This document shows positions 43,257 through 53,209 of a stretch of DNA of 64,000 nt, piece after piece. A model generated the notes under the pieces. It was not told the DNA's origin. It saw only the letters and a program-made list of their open reading frames with translations, and did no database searches. The position numbers and the translations under genes were made by a program. Source of the DNA: Roseivirga sp. 4D4 (GTDB lineage Bacteria > Bacteroidota > Bacteroidia > Cytophagales > Cyclobacteriaceae); assembly GCF_001747095.1 (NCBI RefSeq), contig NZ_MDGP01000001.1, positions 479,001-543,000 of the forward strand. The letters are read 5' to 3'. Each line of letters begins with the position of its first letter. The stretch's first letter is position 1.

Positions 43257-44300
43257 TCATTCTGGAGTTTTTTGGACTTCCTGATCGGGAAGAAGGGTCT
43301 TTTTGTAGGCCGAAGGAGTGAGGTGGGTGATTTTTTTGAACGCCTCAAAAAAGGAGGATTTTGAGTTGAAACCAGCTTCGAAACCAATTCCTTCCAGCGA
43401 TAACTCATGCCTTACTTCTATAAGTTGCTTCGCTTCATTGACCCTGTGCGCCTTTACATAATGTGAAAAGCCATGTTTATACTCTTCGTTCAAAACGCGC
43501 GATAACAAATGCCGTGACATACCTACTTGAAGCGCTAAGTCATCGAGTTTTAGCTTTGGATTTATGAAAGGCTTCCGATCCACCATAAACTGTTCCACAT
43601 TTTCGAAAAGCTTGGCACCTTCTTCAAGTGGAGCTTGGGTGGTTTTTGGCGTTAAAGCTTGTTTGCCTAACAGCTTCCTCAAGGCCAAATAGTAGAAGCT
43701 TATGGAAAAAATGATAGAGCCCCAGATGTAAGTATAGCCGTCTACAAATAGGGCTATTTGATAGGTGATGGTGATGAAGATAACCGATAGCGCAATGCCC
43801 AAAATATAGCGTTCATCTGCTTTGAGTTGGCCATAGTCGCCAAATGCTTTAGTGAAAAGTGAACGTGTATAATAAAGTCCAGCTGCTACGAAGCCAGCCC
43901 AAACAATATAGATTCCCTTGACCAGATACAGATTCCAAAAACCTGGATTGGTACGATAAGGGAAAGTAAGGCCGATAACAATGATCGCGAGGAGCAAAGT
44001 CGATAGCAGAAAACCATCAGCTCGTTTAAAGTGTAGTTCATTCTTTTTCAGTGACTTGGCATATAGATAGAAAAAGGGACCGATGAAAAGGCAGGCCGAA
44101 AGCCCGATTTGAAGGATGAGTTTGTCCGTATCCCTATCGAAGTGTACCAGAACGGACTTCCCAATCCGAATGCATAAGGCAAGGATTAAGCCACCAAAAT
44201 AGATATCCACGATATGCCGCCCTTTTTTCGTTAGAAGGTATAGGCTTAAGAGTACTCCATTGATGACTCCCAGGCTAGCAAAGAGAAAGAGGGCCGACAT
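43257..44300 (-). CDS. Membrane-anchored AraC-family regulator
   Basis: A 347-residue protein with seven or so transmembrane helices in the first ~215 residues and a C-terminal AraC HTH ('LDDLALQVGMSRHLLSRVLNEEYKHGFSHYVKAHRVNEAKQLI' and 'GIGFEAGFNSKSSFFEAFKKITHLTPSAYKK'). This layout, common in Bacteroidota, links a membrane sensor directly to DNA. It lies 81 bases upstream of the dehydrogenase fusion gene and 36 bases after TIGR04076. Confidence 0.88.
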   Translation of the reverse strand: MSALFLFASLGVINGVLLSLYLLTKKGRHIVDIYFGGLILALCIRIGKSVLVHFDRDTDKLILQIGLSACLFIGPFFYLYAKSLKKNELHFKRADGFLLSTLLLAIIVIGLTFPYRTNPGFWNLYLVKGIYIVWAGFVAAGLYYTRSLFTKAFGDYGQLKADERYILGIALSVIFITITYQIALFVDGYTYIWGSIIFSISFYYLALRKLLGKQALTPKTTQAPLEEGAKLFENVEQFMVDRKPFINPKLKLDDLALQVGMSRHLLSRVLNEEYKHGFSHYVKAHRVNEAKQLIEVRHELSLEGIGFEAGFNSKSSFFEAFKKITHLTPSAYKKTLLPDQEVQKTPE

Positions 44301-44336
44301 GACTACGAAATTAGTGGTTTGAGCAGTATTATTCCC

Positions 44337-44714
44337 TTATCCCTCCGAATTCTTGGAATGCAATCCATCCCATTCGATTGGGCTTACATCATCATGATTC
44401 AGGACTCTTGAGGCTTCTCTGTCGATCCGCATGACAAGTTTACATTCAGGATCGGGGCAGATCACTCGGGCATCTGTTTCCATCCAGTCGGCAGGATGGT
44501 TTTTCCTTTGCTTGGCGGGTAAGAGCGGGAGTGTGGATTGCAAAGCATAAAGACAGAAGTTTTTACCCTCAGGGATAGAAAGTTTTCCACCTTTAAGATA
44601 GAAAGCATCGCCAATCGCCATCTCACAAGTACAGTTACCATCAATTTTCTCGACCACCACCTTTAAGTCATAGAGCTCAAATTGGTCTTCTCTCAGTTTT
44701 GAAGTATCGCTCAT
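44337..44714 (-). CDS. TIGR04076-family protein
   Basis: A 125-residue protein. 'YDLKVVVEKIDGNCTCEMAIGDAFYLKGGKLSIPEGKNFCLYALQSTLPLLPAKQR' and 'ARVICPDPECKLVMRIDRE' match the cysteine-containing TIGR04076 pattern. Its ATG overlaps the TGA of the NhaC-type gene (ATGA). Function is unknown; the conserved cysteines (CTC and CPDPEC) suggest metal or redox chemistry. Confidence 0.78.
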   Translation of the reverse strand: MSDTSKLREDQFELYDLKVVVEKIDGNCTCEMAIGDAFYLKGGKLSIPEGKNFCLYALQSTLPLLPAKQRKNHPADWMETDARVICPDPECKLVMRIDREASRVLNHDDVSPIEWDGLHSKNSEG

Positions 44715-46117
44715 TTCTGCTTCGCTTTTTCTTTTCGTCCGTAACCGAATATAACTACTATGATGACCATCACCAATAAGGCCCAGGAAACGAAATTATG
44801 GAGGCCTACTTCCAGAGGAGATACAGAAGGCACACCAAAAGCTTCACCGGAATTCGACATGTTGGTCATCAGTATTACAGGAATAAAGTAGGGGAGTAAA
44901 AATGGGAAGGTGCAGGCAACAAGGCTCAGGAGATTGGCTCGCCTGATATTTGAAATGCCCATTTTCTCACCTGTTTTGTTAGCAAACTCTGAGACCATTA
45001 AGATGGCCACGGCACTATGAGTGGTTAGCAATACTGCAGCACTGATAGTGCCTGAAATCCAGTATTCAGCCTGACGCTTGGTACTGCTTCTTTCAGCAGC
45101 ATAATCGACTAGTTGTTTGATTAATCCACTCGCTTTTAAAGTGGCCACGAGGCCCATCAGTAAAATGGTAAAGAAGCTAATACCGACTGCTCGGTTAATA
45201 CCATCGATGATGAAGCTCTTGGCAGTAAAATTTTCCAGATCTAAGGAAATGAGTTGGTCCATGGGTAGCAAACCCAAGCTTAGCCCCAAGGCTATCCCAA
45301 ACATTAAGCCACTGATAAGGCCTACGAACAGGTGCTTACCTTTTAGGAAGAGAAAGATGATCAATACAGGAATCAATAGCATCGGCAGGCCGTCAAGGCT
45401 ACCACCTACAGTCCATGGACTTTTGTTGTAAATGCTAATTGATGCACCAGCGCTGAGCCCATAGGCAATCAGCGCCAATAGCGCTACGGGAAGAATGTAC
45501 TTGATTCTACTACGGACCGTAGGGCCCATTTCTGCCTTTTGGCTTAAGGCACTTACTATTGTTGTATCAGATATTGGCGCAACAAAGTCACCCACTGTAG
45601 CCCCTCCAATGATAGCCCCAGCTAAAGTAGGTAAATGAACGCCTATTTGGCCACCAGTGGGATAGAGCAGTGGAGCACAGATTAGAATGGTTGCAAAACT
45701 TGAACCAGTGGAAAGTGATACAATACAACAAATGACAAAGGTAGCCATGGCAAATGCGCCACCATGTAAATCTAGTTTTTCTGAAACCCAGATCAAGGAA
45801 TCTACAAAGCCAGTGATTTGCATGAGTATGCCGATGGTTGAAGCTAGAATCCAGGCGATGATCATCACCATCACAATTCTGTTGGACATACCATCGATAA
45901 TCGTTTCAGAATACGCTTTTCGATCCTTGGCCAGCAATAGCCCCAGGGCCATCGCCACAATCAGTACTGGCCAAAAACCCTTTTCGTCTGGTGCACCCGA
46001 TAAGGCAATGATGATTACGCCAGTAATAAAAACCAGGAAGGGTAGGATTGTGCCCCAAATGCCGCCATAAAAGCTTAATGATCTTTCTTTATCTGATGTA
46101 TCTAAGTCCATCTCCAT
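44711..46117 (-). CDS. NhaC-family Na+/H+ antiporter-like membrane transporter
   Basis: A 468-residue transporter with about twelve membrane segments. The repeated 'GATVGDFVAPISDTTIVSALSQKAEMGPTVRSRIKY' is the hallmark of NhaC/ArsB-fold exchangers. It is probably a sodium- or organic-anion-coupled exchanger in the inner membrane. It lies two bases downstream of the aldo-keto reductase and overlaps TIGR04076, forming a compact operon. Confidence 0.83.
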   Translation of the reverse strand: MEMDLDTSDKERSLSFYGGIWGTILPFLVFITGVIIIALSGAPDEKGFWPVLIVAMALGLLLAKDRKAYSETIIDGMSNRIVMVMIIAWILASTIGILMQITGFVDSLIWVSEKLDLHGGAFAMATFVICCIVSLSTGSSFATILICAPLLYPTGGQIGVHLPTLAGAIIGGATVGDFVAPISDTTIVSALSQKAEMGPTVRSRIKYILPVALLALIAYGLSAGASISIYNKSPWTVGGSLDGLPMLLIPVLIIFLFLKGKHLFVGLISGLMFGIALGLSLGLLPMDQLISLDLENFTAKSFIIDGINRAVGISFFTILLMGLVATLKASGLIKQLVDYAAERSSTKRQAEYWISGTISAAVLLTTHSAVAILMVSEFANKTGEKMGISNIRRANLLSLVACTFPFLLPYFIPVILMTNMSNSGEAFGVPSVSPLEVGLHNFVSWALLVMVIIVVIFGYGRKEKAKQK

Positions 46118-46119
46118 GT

Positions 46120-47163
46120 CTAGGCATCATTCAGGTTATAGCGCATAATACGACCATGTTTTCCCTCTTTGTCACGTTCAAGGTCGTAAACTGGACCTTT
46201 GGGTCCGGGGCAATGTGAAATAAATTCTCTTATGCCAAAGACATCATCAGTACTCAATTGAAATTGGGTGAGTTGTTCCAATCGTTGTAAATGACTTTTA
46301 TTCCGAGCTCCGATAATCACACCCGCTACCATTGGTTTTTGCAGAATGTATTGGCTGGCCACTTCGGCAATGCTAACACCATGTTTTTGGGCGATATCAT
46401 TTAGCAATTCCAGCGCCTCTTGGAATTTTTTATAGCCTCCAAACTCGTCAATAATCAAACGGTACTTAATCAAGGACCTGTTTTCAAGCGGTTCTTTTGG
46501 ATCAGGACTATTTAAGTATCTGTTGCTCAGAAAACCTCCGGCTACCGTTCCGTAGCAGAGAAAGGGAATGTTTTTCTCTTTGGCAAGCGCTTCCATGTCG
46601 CTTTCGGGCCGATGATCCAGAATAGAATATTGAACTTGGTTGGAAACGACATCAACACCAGCTTCAAGAATCTCTCTCAAGTGCTGAGCATCAAAGTTCG
46701 TTACACCGATATATCTGATTTTCCCTTGCTTTTGAAGTTCAGCCAGGTGTAAGGCTGTTCCAACATAATTGTCGAATTGATAATCCCACCATGAGAATTG
46801 TACCAGATCCAATCGCTCAACCCCCAAACGTTTTAAAGATCTGTCAATGATTTTGGTAGTGTCGTCAAGCGTCAGTGTTGAAAGCGCATTATAATCAGGA
46901 ACATACTTAGTGTGGACTTGAACTGGAGCCAATTCTCCCGATGCGATAGCTGGGGTATACTTTTTGAGGAATTTTCCGATCAGTTCTTCTACTCCTGTAT
47001 AGATATCAGCGCAGTCGAAGGTGGTTATGCCCGCTTCTACAAAGGCATGCATATCTTCAATGGCCTGTTGCTCATCGATCTTGCCGTGCCCACCAGCCAG
47101 ATGCCATCCACCTTTAATCACTTTAGAAATGGAATAGCCGGGCCTAATTTCAATCCTATCCAT
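46120..47163 (-). CDS. Aldo/keto reductase
   Basis: A 347-residue TIM-barrel oxidoreductase. The catalytic Asp and Tyr are in 'TFDCADIYTGVEELIG', with Lys and His expected in 'VQVHTKYVPD' and 'DLVQFSWWDY'. In the fourth position the usual His is replaced by Trp/Ser context (FSWWDY), which may affect activity. The C-terminal 'VIIGARNKSHLQRLEQ' is the NADPH-binding segment. It is tightly linked to the DUF885 and NhaC-type genes. Confidence 0.85.
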   Translation of the reverse strand: MDRIEIRPGYSISKVIKGGWHLAGGHGKIDEQQAIEDMHAFVEAGITTFDCADIYTGVEELIGKFLKKYTPAIASGELAPVQVHTKYVPDYNALSTLTLDDTTKIIDRSLKRLGVERLDLVQFSWWDYQFDNYVGTALHLAELQKQGKIRYIGVTNFDAQHLREILEAGVDVVSNQVQYSILDHRPESDMEALAKEKNIPFLCYGTVAGGFLSNRYLNSPDPKEPLENRSLIKYRLIIDEFGGYKKFQEALELLNDIAQKHGVSIAEVASQYILQKPMVAGVIIGARNKSHLQRLEQLTQFQLSTDDVFGIREFISHCPGPKGPVYDLERDKEGKHGRIMRYNLNDA

Positions 47164-47168
47164 TCTTG

Positions 47169-48866
47169 TTATTTGGAAATGATTTGCTGAAAAATACCGT
47201 GGAATTCATCAATAGGAATAGGGCCTGCCTTCATAATGGTGTCCATAAATAGTTTTAGATCGAAGGATGAACCAAGTCTATTCTTTTCGGATTCAAGCAG
47301 GGCGCTAAACTGCGCTCCACCCAAGAAGTAAGAGGTGAGTTGCATAGGCGACCTCATAATCCTTCCCCAAAGACTCTTGGCAAACTGGGGGGCTAGTAAG
47401 GATCTTTCGGTAGAGAATTTCATGACCTGCTCTTGTGTCCACCCTTGCGTATGCACTTGAACGGAGGTATATGCCCGATTGGCATTCTCAAGTCGCTTTC
47501 TTAAATGAGCCAGCATAGTCAGGTGGTTCCCGGCTTGCCATCCGGCATCCAGCAGTACACGTTCGGTGAATGTGGCCCATCCTTCGGTATAGATACCGAA
47601 AGGGAAAAGTAGGCGAACGGGATGTGGCGTTTCGCGACTGATCTTCATTTGCATATAATGGCCTGGCAATAACTCATGAATGACGATCATGCGGTTGAAA
47701 GGCTTGTTGAATGACGCCCAAAAGTCAATTTGTTCCTGTTTTGGCAGTGTCTCTGGAATCGAAGGAAGATATAGGGTAGTTACGGGATTAGGATCAAATG
47801 GTGGAGCACTACTTACCCAACCAATTCTGGCTTGTGCACCAGCACTTTCTGGAGCTGTTTTGATCTCAAGGGTATTGTTCTTTGGCAGTGTGGCAATACC
47901 ATTTACTTCAATAAATAGCATGGCATCGGCAGCCAGTTCTTGCCAAAAATCCAAATAGTCCTGCGCATTTAGAGGAGCATCTTTTTCCATATCACCCAAG
48001 GCCGTCTTGGTCAATTCTTCTAAAGAGTTTGGTAAAGGCTTGTCAGGATATTGCTCGCTCAAATACTGACGTGATACTTCCGCCATTAACGTTCTTACAG
48101 TATCAATTTCTTGAAGTGCTATTGCTGCTAGTGCTTCAGGTGTTAAGTCACTGTCTGTGTAAAGCGACAATCTCCGACTGTATTCAGCATTGCCTAGAAT
48201 TGGACTTGAACTCACAGCATAGGGCATAAGCTTCTTCTTGGCACGTGTCATTAAGCCTTTGATCGCCCAGATGGCCTCCTTGATCAGTTGATCATAATCA
48301 CAATTCGATTGATATCCCTTGATGATGACCTTAAAGTCATTTGATAAGTATTCAACCAATGCTCCCAGTCGGGCATTGGCTCTACTGGCATCTCTGGTCT
48401 TGACGCTTTTCAGTTTTGTACGGCCATAGTCGCTAATCTGCCTGATGCTTGCCAATCGTTGACAGAACAAATTAGCCCGTTCTTGTTCTGTTAGAAAGTC
48501 CGCACTTGTAACGCTTCGAAGCGTGGAAGTAATTAGGTTGCTATAAAAGGCCAGGGAGTTTAGGTGAGGTTGTTCTTTTGTCCATTTGTGAATCTCTTCT
48601 TTGACCTGAACCCTAAGAAGTCGACCATTGATGGTCTTGTTGGATATGTTAGGGAGTAGTTTCTTGTTAAATGAGATCCATGTCTTAATTTTTCTTGGTG
48701 ATGGATCTTCATATTGATAGATAGCATCATGCATTCCGGCTGATAAGGCTCGAGAAGGATAAAAAGCCTTCCAAATGTCAATGTAACCCTCGCTTTGGCT
48801 TTGTGCTCTCAACACAGTTTGTGAACCAAGAAGTATGAGTATTAGAAAGACGCTATGGGTTTTCAT
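47169..48866 (-). CDS. DUF885 exported metallopeptidase-like protein
   Basis: A 565-residue exported protein (signal peptide to about residue 21, LRAQ). The zinc-peptidase motif is HELLPGHYMQ (HExxxGH) with a downstream glutamate in 'YTEGWATFTERVLL', as in the DUF885 family of helical metallopeptidases. It is probably the first gene of an operon running through the aldo-keto reductase, the NhaC-type transporter, TIGR04076 and the membrane AraC regulator. Substrate peptides are unknown. Confidence 0.82.
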   Translation of the reverse strand: MKTHSVFLILILLGSQTVLRAQSQSEGYIDIWKAFYPSRALSAGMHDAIYQYEDPSPRKIKTWISFNKKLLPNISNKTINGRLLRVQVKEEIHKWTKEQPHLNSLAFYSNLITSTLRSVTSADFLTEQERANLFCQRLASIRQISDYGRTKLKSVKTRDASRANARLGALVEYLSNDFKVIIKGYQSNCDYDQLIKEAIWAIKGLMTRAKKKLMPYAVSSSPILGNAEYSRRLSLYTDSDLTPEALAAIALQEIDTVRTLMAEVSRQYLSEQYPDKPLPNSLEELTKTALGDMEKDAPLNAQDYLDFWQELAADAMLFIEVNGIATLPKNNTLEIKTAPESAGAQARIGWVSSAPPFDPNPVTTLYLPSIPETLPKQEQIDFWASFNKPFNRMIVIHELLPGHYMQMKISRETPHPVRLLFPFGIYTEGWATFTERVLLDAGWQAGNHLTMLAHLRKRLENANRAYTSVQVHTQGWTQEQVMKFSTERSLLAPQFAKSLWGRIMRSPMQLTSYFLGGAQFSALLESEKNRLGSSFDLKLFMDTIMKAGPIPIDEFHGIFQQIISK

Positions 48867-48939
48867 TTCAGGACAGGTCGAAGATTAGAAGGGAAAGATA
48901 AGGATTGAGCCTGAGAATTTATAGAGACCAATAGACGGA

Positions 48940-49815
48940 CTAGTCGTTATCTGTTGCTTCATTGGCTATCGCCTCTCGAATTCTTGATTGAAGGCCTTTG
49001 GCTATCATATGATTAGAGTCTGCCGCTACCACACGATCGACCAGCTCGCTTGCCTTTTCGAGGCTATCAAATGAGATGTAGATGTTGGCTTTTAGCATCA
49101 ACGGACTCAAATAAGAAGGATCACTCAGCTTTTCATCCAATACCAATGATAGTGCCATAGCCCGATCCGTGTTACCCAGTTCAAGTTCAAGGTCTGCTGC
49201 ATAAGCAAGGTAGAAGCCTAATTGTTGCTGCTCAGCAGAGGCTAAAATATTAAGTGAATCAAGGGCGACTCGAGCGCCATGAATGGCGTGTAGGAACTCA
49301 ATATACTCAGCCTTAAAGTAGTTGTCGCTAGGATACTTGCGACTAAATTTCCCGAAGTTCCTTTCGGCCAGCTCTACACGTCTTCTGTTGGCTTCTGGAG
49401 AGTTTGGAATGCCCAAACCTCTGTTATTCGCAGATTGCATGCTCAACAGATTCACATCAAGGAGCATTCGTTCGTCCTCTCCGGCATTGTCCTTAAGACT
49501 ATCTAGTTCCGCAAAAAGTCGTTGTCTTTCTTCCAGATTTCGGGTGATCCGGCCAATCATGCTTTTACCAAGTAGCCAGTCAGGATCGAGTGCCGAAGCC
49601 TTTCGAAACGCAACTTCAGATTCAGTCCAGCGACCATTGTCCAGAATTTCTTCCCAGCCTTTTAAGAAGTAATATCTGGCAGAGTCAACCTCAGTGCCAT
49701 AATTAGGGATAAAAGAGTGCTCGGTTTTGCTGCATGACAATGATGCAAAGGCTATCAATAATAATCCTAAACACTTGATGTGGAGTGACAATGGGAGGTT
49801 CAAGGCTTCTGGCAA
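48940..49815 (-). CDS. TPR-containing lipoprotein
   Basis: A ~290-residue lipoprotein with leader ending 'LLIAFASLSC' and a body of helical tetratricopeptide-like repeats ('YFLKGWEEILDNGRWTESEVAFRKASALDPDWL', 'AADLELELGNTDRAMALSLVLDEKLSDPSYLSPLMLKANIY'). No ATG is in frame upstream of the leader; the most likely starts are TTG codons at 49815, 49803 or 49791, so the exact N-terminus is uncertain. It is transcribed away from the large membrane TPR protein at 49970, with 154 bases between them. Confidence 0.75.
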   Translation of the reverse strand: MPEALNLPLSLHIKCLGLLLIAFASLSCSKTEHSFIPNYGTEVDSARYYFLKGWEEILDNGRWTESEVAFRKASALDPDWLLGKSMIGRITRNLEERQRLFAELDSLKDNAGEDERMLLDVNLLSMQSANNRGLGIPNSPEANRRRVELAERNFGKFSRKYPSDNYFKAEYIEFLHAIHGARVALDSLNILASAEQQQLGFYLAYAADLELELGNTDRAMALSLVLDEKLSDPSYLSPLMLKANIYISFDSLEKASELVDRVVAADSNHMIAKGLQSRIREAIANEATDND

Positions 49816-49969
49816 ATGACTATAGATTTGGTTCGGGTAAGTTGGTCAAAAGATTAATCATTAGCAATAAGGAATCTGACCTGAGTACAAGGACATGTCG
49901 GAATACTTCTAAGAATAATTGCTTACTTTCGGTTACATCATTCTTAACGGAATACGCTAGGCACTACCA

Positions 49970-52363
49970 ATGTCAGGATTTGACAAACTCAATAATTTCT
50001 GGGAAGAACTAAAGAAGCGCAATGTAGTTCGCGCTTTTATTTTCTATGCTGTTTCGGCTTGGTTGATCATCCAGTTTGTTGCCACGGTATTCCCATATCT
50101 GAATTTCCCAAAATGGGCAACTACTGCTGTAATTGTCACCTTATTGGCGGGGGCTCCAATAGTTCTAATAGTCTCTTGGATCTATGAATTGACCACCGAT
50201 GGTCTTAAGAAGACAGATTCAGTTGACACGGAAAAATCGACCTCGGTCAATACAGGAAAACGCCTGAACAGACTCACTATTTCAATTTTGAGTTTGGCTG
50301 TATTCTTCCTGCTGGTTGATAAATTCTATCTCAGTGCGGAAAGGTCATCAGAAACAGAAAGAACGGAATCGATAGCCGTTTTTCCATTTTCGGTTCAAGG
50401 AGGGATCAAAATTCAGTACTTAAAAGATGGCATGGTTGACCTGATCAGTGGCAAGCTGGATGCTATGCCGGGATTAAATGCCACGGATCCGAATATTATT
50501 CTTGGTGTTGCTAATTCCAAAGGCCTTGATAATAGAAACCCTGTTGCTGCTGCTAAAGCTGCGGCTGAGCTAGGAGCAAATAGAGTAATCTTAGGGAGTA
50601 TTACTCAAGTAGGAGAGTTACTTGAGGTCAAGATTTCTAAATATAACAAGGAAGGTCAGCCGGTTGGCAATCCGATTATTGAAGACGGAACGGAAACCGA
50701 GCTGATGAGTAGGATTGATAATATCATCAGAAGATTGGTAGCAGATGAGCTCAATGAGCAAGGAAGTAAGTTTGATAGTGAAGCGGTGTTGACCACTAAT
50801 AAACTGGAGAGCATTGTTCCTTTTCTTAGAGGAATACAACTGGCAAGGGTTGGTAAACACAAGGAGGCATTAGGTTTTTTTAGAGAAAGTGTCGAAGCAG
50901 ATACCAATTTTGTCCTCGGTTATTATCGATATGTTGAAAACGCGGGATGGATAGACGCGGTTAGAAATTCGGAAAGAAGATTAACAGAATATAGTCCTTA
51001 TTTCGATCGATTAGAAACACTGAGTAAAGACCTGAAAGGAAAAAATGGAGAGGTCGTTCGAGCTAGGATGGCCTACCTTAATTCAGATATCTCATCTGAA
51101 GACCAATTCCGTAAGCTCCTAAGTAAATATGGAGAATCAGTCGAAATTCTTAACGGTCTGGCAGAGTCGATTTTTCATCATCGGCCTATAGTGGCAGGTA
51201 ACCAGGTTGACGCCAAACCTTATTTTGAGCGATTGATTGAACTTGATCCTACTAAGGACGAATACTTTATTCACATCATAGAAATTGAGGAGGAAGAAGG
51301 TGATCTTGAATCCTTCAATGCCTATGCTGCTCGCCTGAACCCGGAATCTGAACAGCAATATGGCATACCTTTTAGGCGAGTAATGCTTCAGGATTCGGTC
51401 TCTGATAAGGAAATCATGGAATTATCTCAGATTTTAAAACCTAATTTTGGCTTTGTCACAAGGCGAAAAATTCAACTCTATGATGGATTTAAGGTAGGGA
51501 AAAGAGTACAGGCAATCGATGAACGTTTTTCTAGTCAAGACAACTGGTTTGGTTTTCTGGAACCCAGTTTTGGCGGTCAGCATGATACCTTAGTTGTAAA
51601 AGATTTTGCATCTTTTGATCAAACCGGAGCACTACGCGATCTCCTTTTGCTTATGGTACAAGCCAGTTTCGAGGAGATTCCGCTTTGGAAGAAATATGCT
51701 CATGACCTCATAACCAAGCTTAGGGCAACTAAGGAAGTACTAATCAAGATGTTTCCCGATAGGTCCCAAGTAGAAATGGATTACATGATAGGCTTAGCAT
51801 TTTTGTATGATGATAGTTTGGCTGAAGCCAATGAGCAGCTAGAAATAATCAAGAGTTACTTTGATGATGAAACGGTAACTCCTTTAGGAAAAGTAAAGGA
51901 TCAGGCAAGGTTGCTATACTTTAATTTGGCGGGTTTTATAGATTACACTCGTGGAGATATGGAGAGTGCAGAGACCAAATTCGATTCGGCAGTGACCAGG
52001 GTAAAGAGGGTGGCTTTGGACTATGCCACAATCCTGTCGAAACCACGAAACTTTCATTTAGCAGAAATGAAAATCATGGAGGGAAGTTATAAGGAAGCCT
52101 TAGAAATTTACCTTAACACCTTAGAGACACAGTCGTTCAATATTGTATTCTCTAGCTTCACCTGGGGTTTTAATGTGTACCGTATTGCCCAAATGTATGA
52201 TAAGCTAGAAAGAAAAGATGAAGCTATAGCGTATTACAAGACTTTCACGGAAGCCTATCGGAATGCTGACGAAATGTATGCGCCTTGGGTAGATGATGCC
52301 TATAGTAGATTATCAGTATTGGTAGAAAGACCCGAGGAAGAATTAAGAGGTCAAATCAACTAA
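49970..52363 (+). CDS. Membrane protein with FlgO-like and TPR domains
   Basis: A 797-residue protein. 'FWEELKKRNVVRAFIFYAVSAWLIIQFVATVFPYLNFPKW' at the start, with three membrane helices in residues 20-115, is the typical beginning of a family of Bacteroidota/proteobacterial TPR proteins. Next comes a FlgO-like nucleotide-independent domain ('ESIAVFPFSV..YLKDGMVDLISGKLDAMPGL', about 135-265) and then about ten TPR-like helical pairs to the end. In other proteins this module follows a DNA-binding or cyclase domain, but none is present here. It is probably a scaffold in the periplasm or cytosol; role unknown. Confidence 0.78.
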   Translation: MSGFDKLNNFWEELKKRNVVRAFIFYAVSAWLIIQFVATVFPYLNFPKWATTAVIVTLLAGAPIVLIVSWIYELTTDGLKKTDSVDTEKSTSVNTGKRLNRLTISILSLAVFFLLVDKFYLSAERSSETERTESIAVFPFSVQGGIKIQYLKDGMVDLISGKLDAMPGLNATDPNIILGVANSKGLDNRNPVAAAKAAAELGANRVILGSITQVGELLEVKISKYNKEGQPVGNPIIEDGTETELMSRIDNIIRRLVADELNEQGSKFDSEAVLTTNKLESIVPFLRGIQLARVGKHKEALGFFRESVEADTNFVLGYYRYVENAGWIDAVRNSERRLTEYSPYFDRLETLSKDLKGKNGEVVRARMAYLNSDISSEDQFRKLLSKYGESVEILNGLAESIFHHRPIVAGNQVDAKPYFERLIELDPTKDEYFIHIIEIEEEEGDLESFNAYAARLNPESEQQYGIPFRRVMLQDSVSDKEIMELSQILKPNFGFVTRRKIQLYDGFKVGKRVQAIDERFSSQDNWFGFLEPSFGGQHDTLVVKDFASFDQTGALRDLLLLMVQASFEEIPLWKKYAHDLITKLRATKEVLIKMFPDRSQVEMDYMIGLAFLYDDSLAEANEQLEIIKSYFDDETVTPLGKVKDQARLLYFNLAGFIDYTRGDMESAETKFDSAVTRVKRVALDYATILSKPRNFHLAEMKIMEGSYKEALEIYLNTLETQSFNIVFSSFTWGFNVYRIAQMYDKLERKDEAIAYYKTFTEAYRNADEMYAPWVDDAYSRLSVLVERPEEELRGQIN

Positions 52364-52366
52364 AAG

Positions 52367-53119
52367 ATGATTTTCTTACTCCGAAAACTGAGAAACAAGA
52401 TGATATAAGGCGGTAAGGTTAGACGCTATCTTCTGTATGCTGTAGGCGAAATTCTCCTAGTTGTGATCGGGATTATTTTGGCGGTTCAGGTGAACAACTG
52501 GAACCAAAAACGCAACCTCGAAAAGTCTGCAGAGGCTCACCTAGTAATTTTCAAGCAAAACCTGGAGGTAGACCTTCAAGAACTGAAGCGCCTGGATAGC
52601 TTGGTTCAAATACAATATCAGGCTGCGGATTCTCTTTTAAAACAGTTTAAAACGCTCATCCCTATAAGTGATCGTTTTGCAGGTAACCTCACTAATCTGG
52701 TATTGGAGTATAATTTTAAAGCTGAAAGGAATGGGTTTATCCTCTTGAATAAATCTGGAGAGATTGCAGCATTAACCGATAAACTTCAGAATCAAATCGC
52801 GGAATACTATGCGTTAGTAGAGGGGTTGAAAGAAAGGGAGGCCATTTCAAATACCTTTATCAAAGATAAGTACGAGGTGGCAGTCATGATTCAACACCCT
52901 GACCTATGGGGAAAGCATAACACACAGGCAGAGATAGTCCCTTTTTATACAGACGATCCGCGCCCCACGGCCAACTTGGATTATAAATCCATCTTGTCGG
53001 ACAAAAGCATGGAAGTTTTGGTCTTAGGTAGGAGTTTCCAAATCGTTGAGCAGCTGAAGAAGTATAAAGAGGCGATTAAGGCCCTGAAAGAGCTTATTTC
53101 AATGATAGAGAATAACTAA
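52367..53119 (+). pseudogene. DUF6090-family membrane protein broken by an in-frame stop
   Basis: Translation from ATG 52367 gives MIFLLRKLRNKMI, a TAA at 52406-52408, then GGKVRRYLLYAVGEILLVV and so on to 53119 in the same frame. This matches the start of DUF6090 proteins (RKxRxKLLxEGKxxxYLLYAIGEIxLVVIGILIALQxNNW), where the stop falls on a position usually Glu (GAA to TAA is one change). No usable start lies between the stop and the membrane helix except a GTG at 52463 inside that helix. Hence the gene is probably a recent nonsense pseudogene, or a single-base read error. The body downstream (coiled coil, about 200 residues) is intact. Confidence 0.75.
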
Positions 53120-53156
53120 TTTCTATTGATCTACATATTTAATGTTGCCATTGAAG

Positions 53157-53190
53157 AATGATCGGTTAACTTTATTAGCCGATCATTTTT
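53157..53190 (+). terminator. Rho-independent terminator after the DUF6090 pseudogene
   Basis: Stem AATGATCGG (53157-53165) with CCGATCATT (53179-53187) and a T-run to 53190. Confidence 0.8.
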
Positions 53191-53209
53191 CGTTTAAAGC
53201 CATCATCCA

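Noticed and set aside
45687..46070. Plus-strand ORFs opposite the NhaC-type gene (also 45117-45431)
   Set aside because: They are antisense shadows of a well-supported transporter with no protein-family features.
52463..53119. Treating the DUF6090 ORF as an intact gene starting at GTG 52463
   Set aside because: That start falls inside the predicted membrane helix, and clear family sequence lies upstream on both sides of the TAA.
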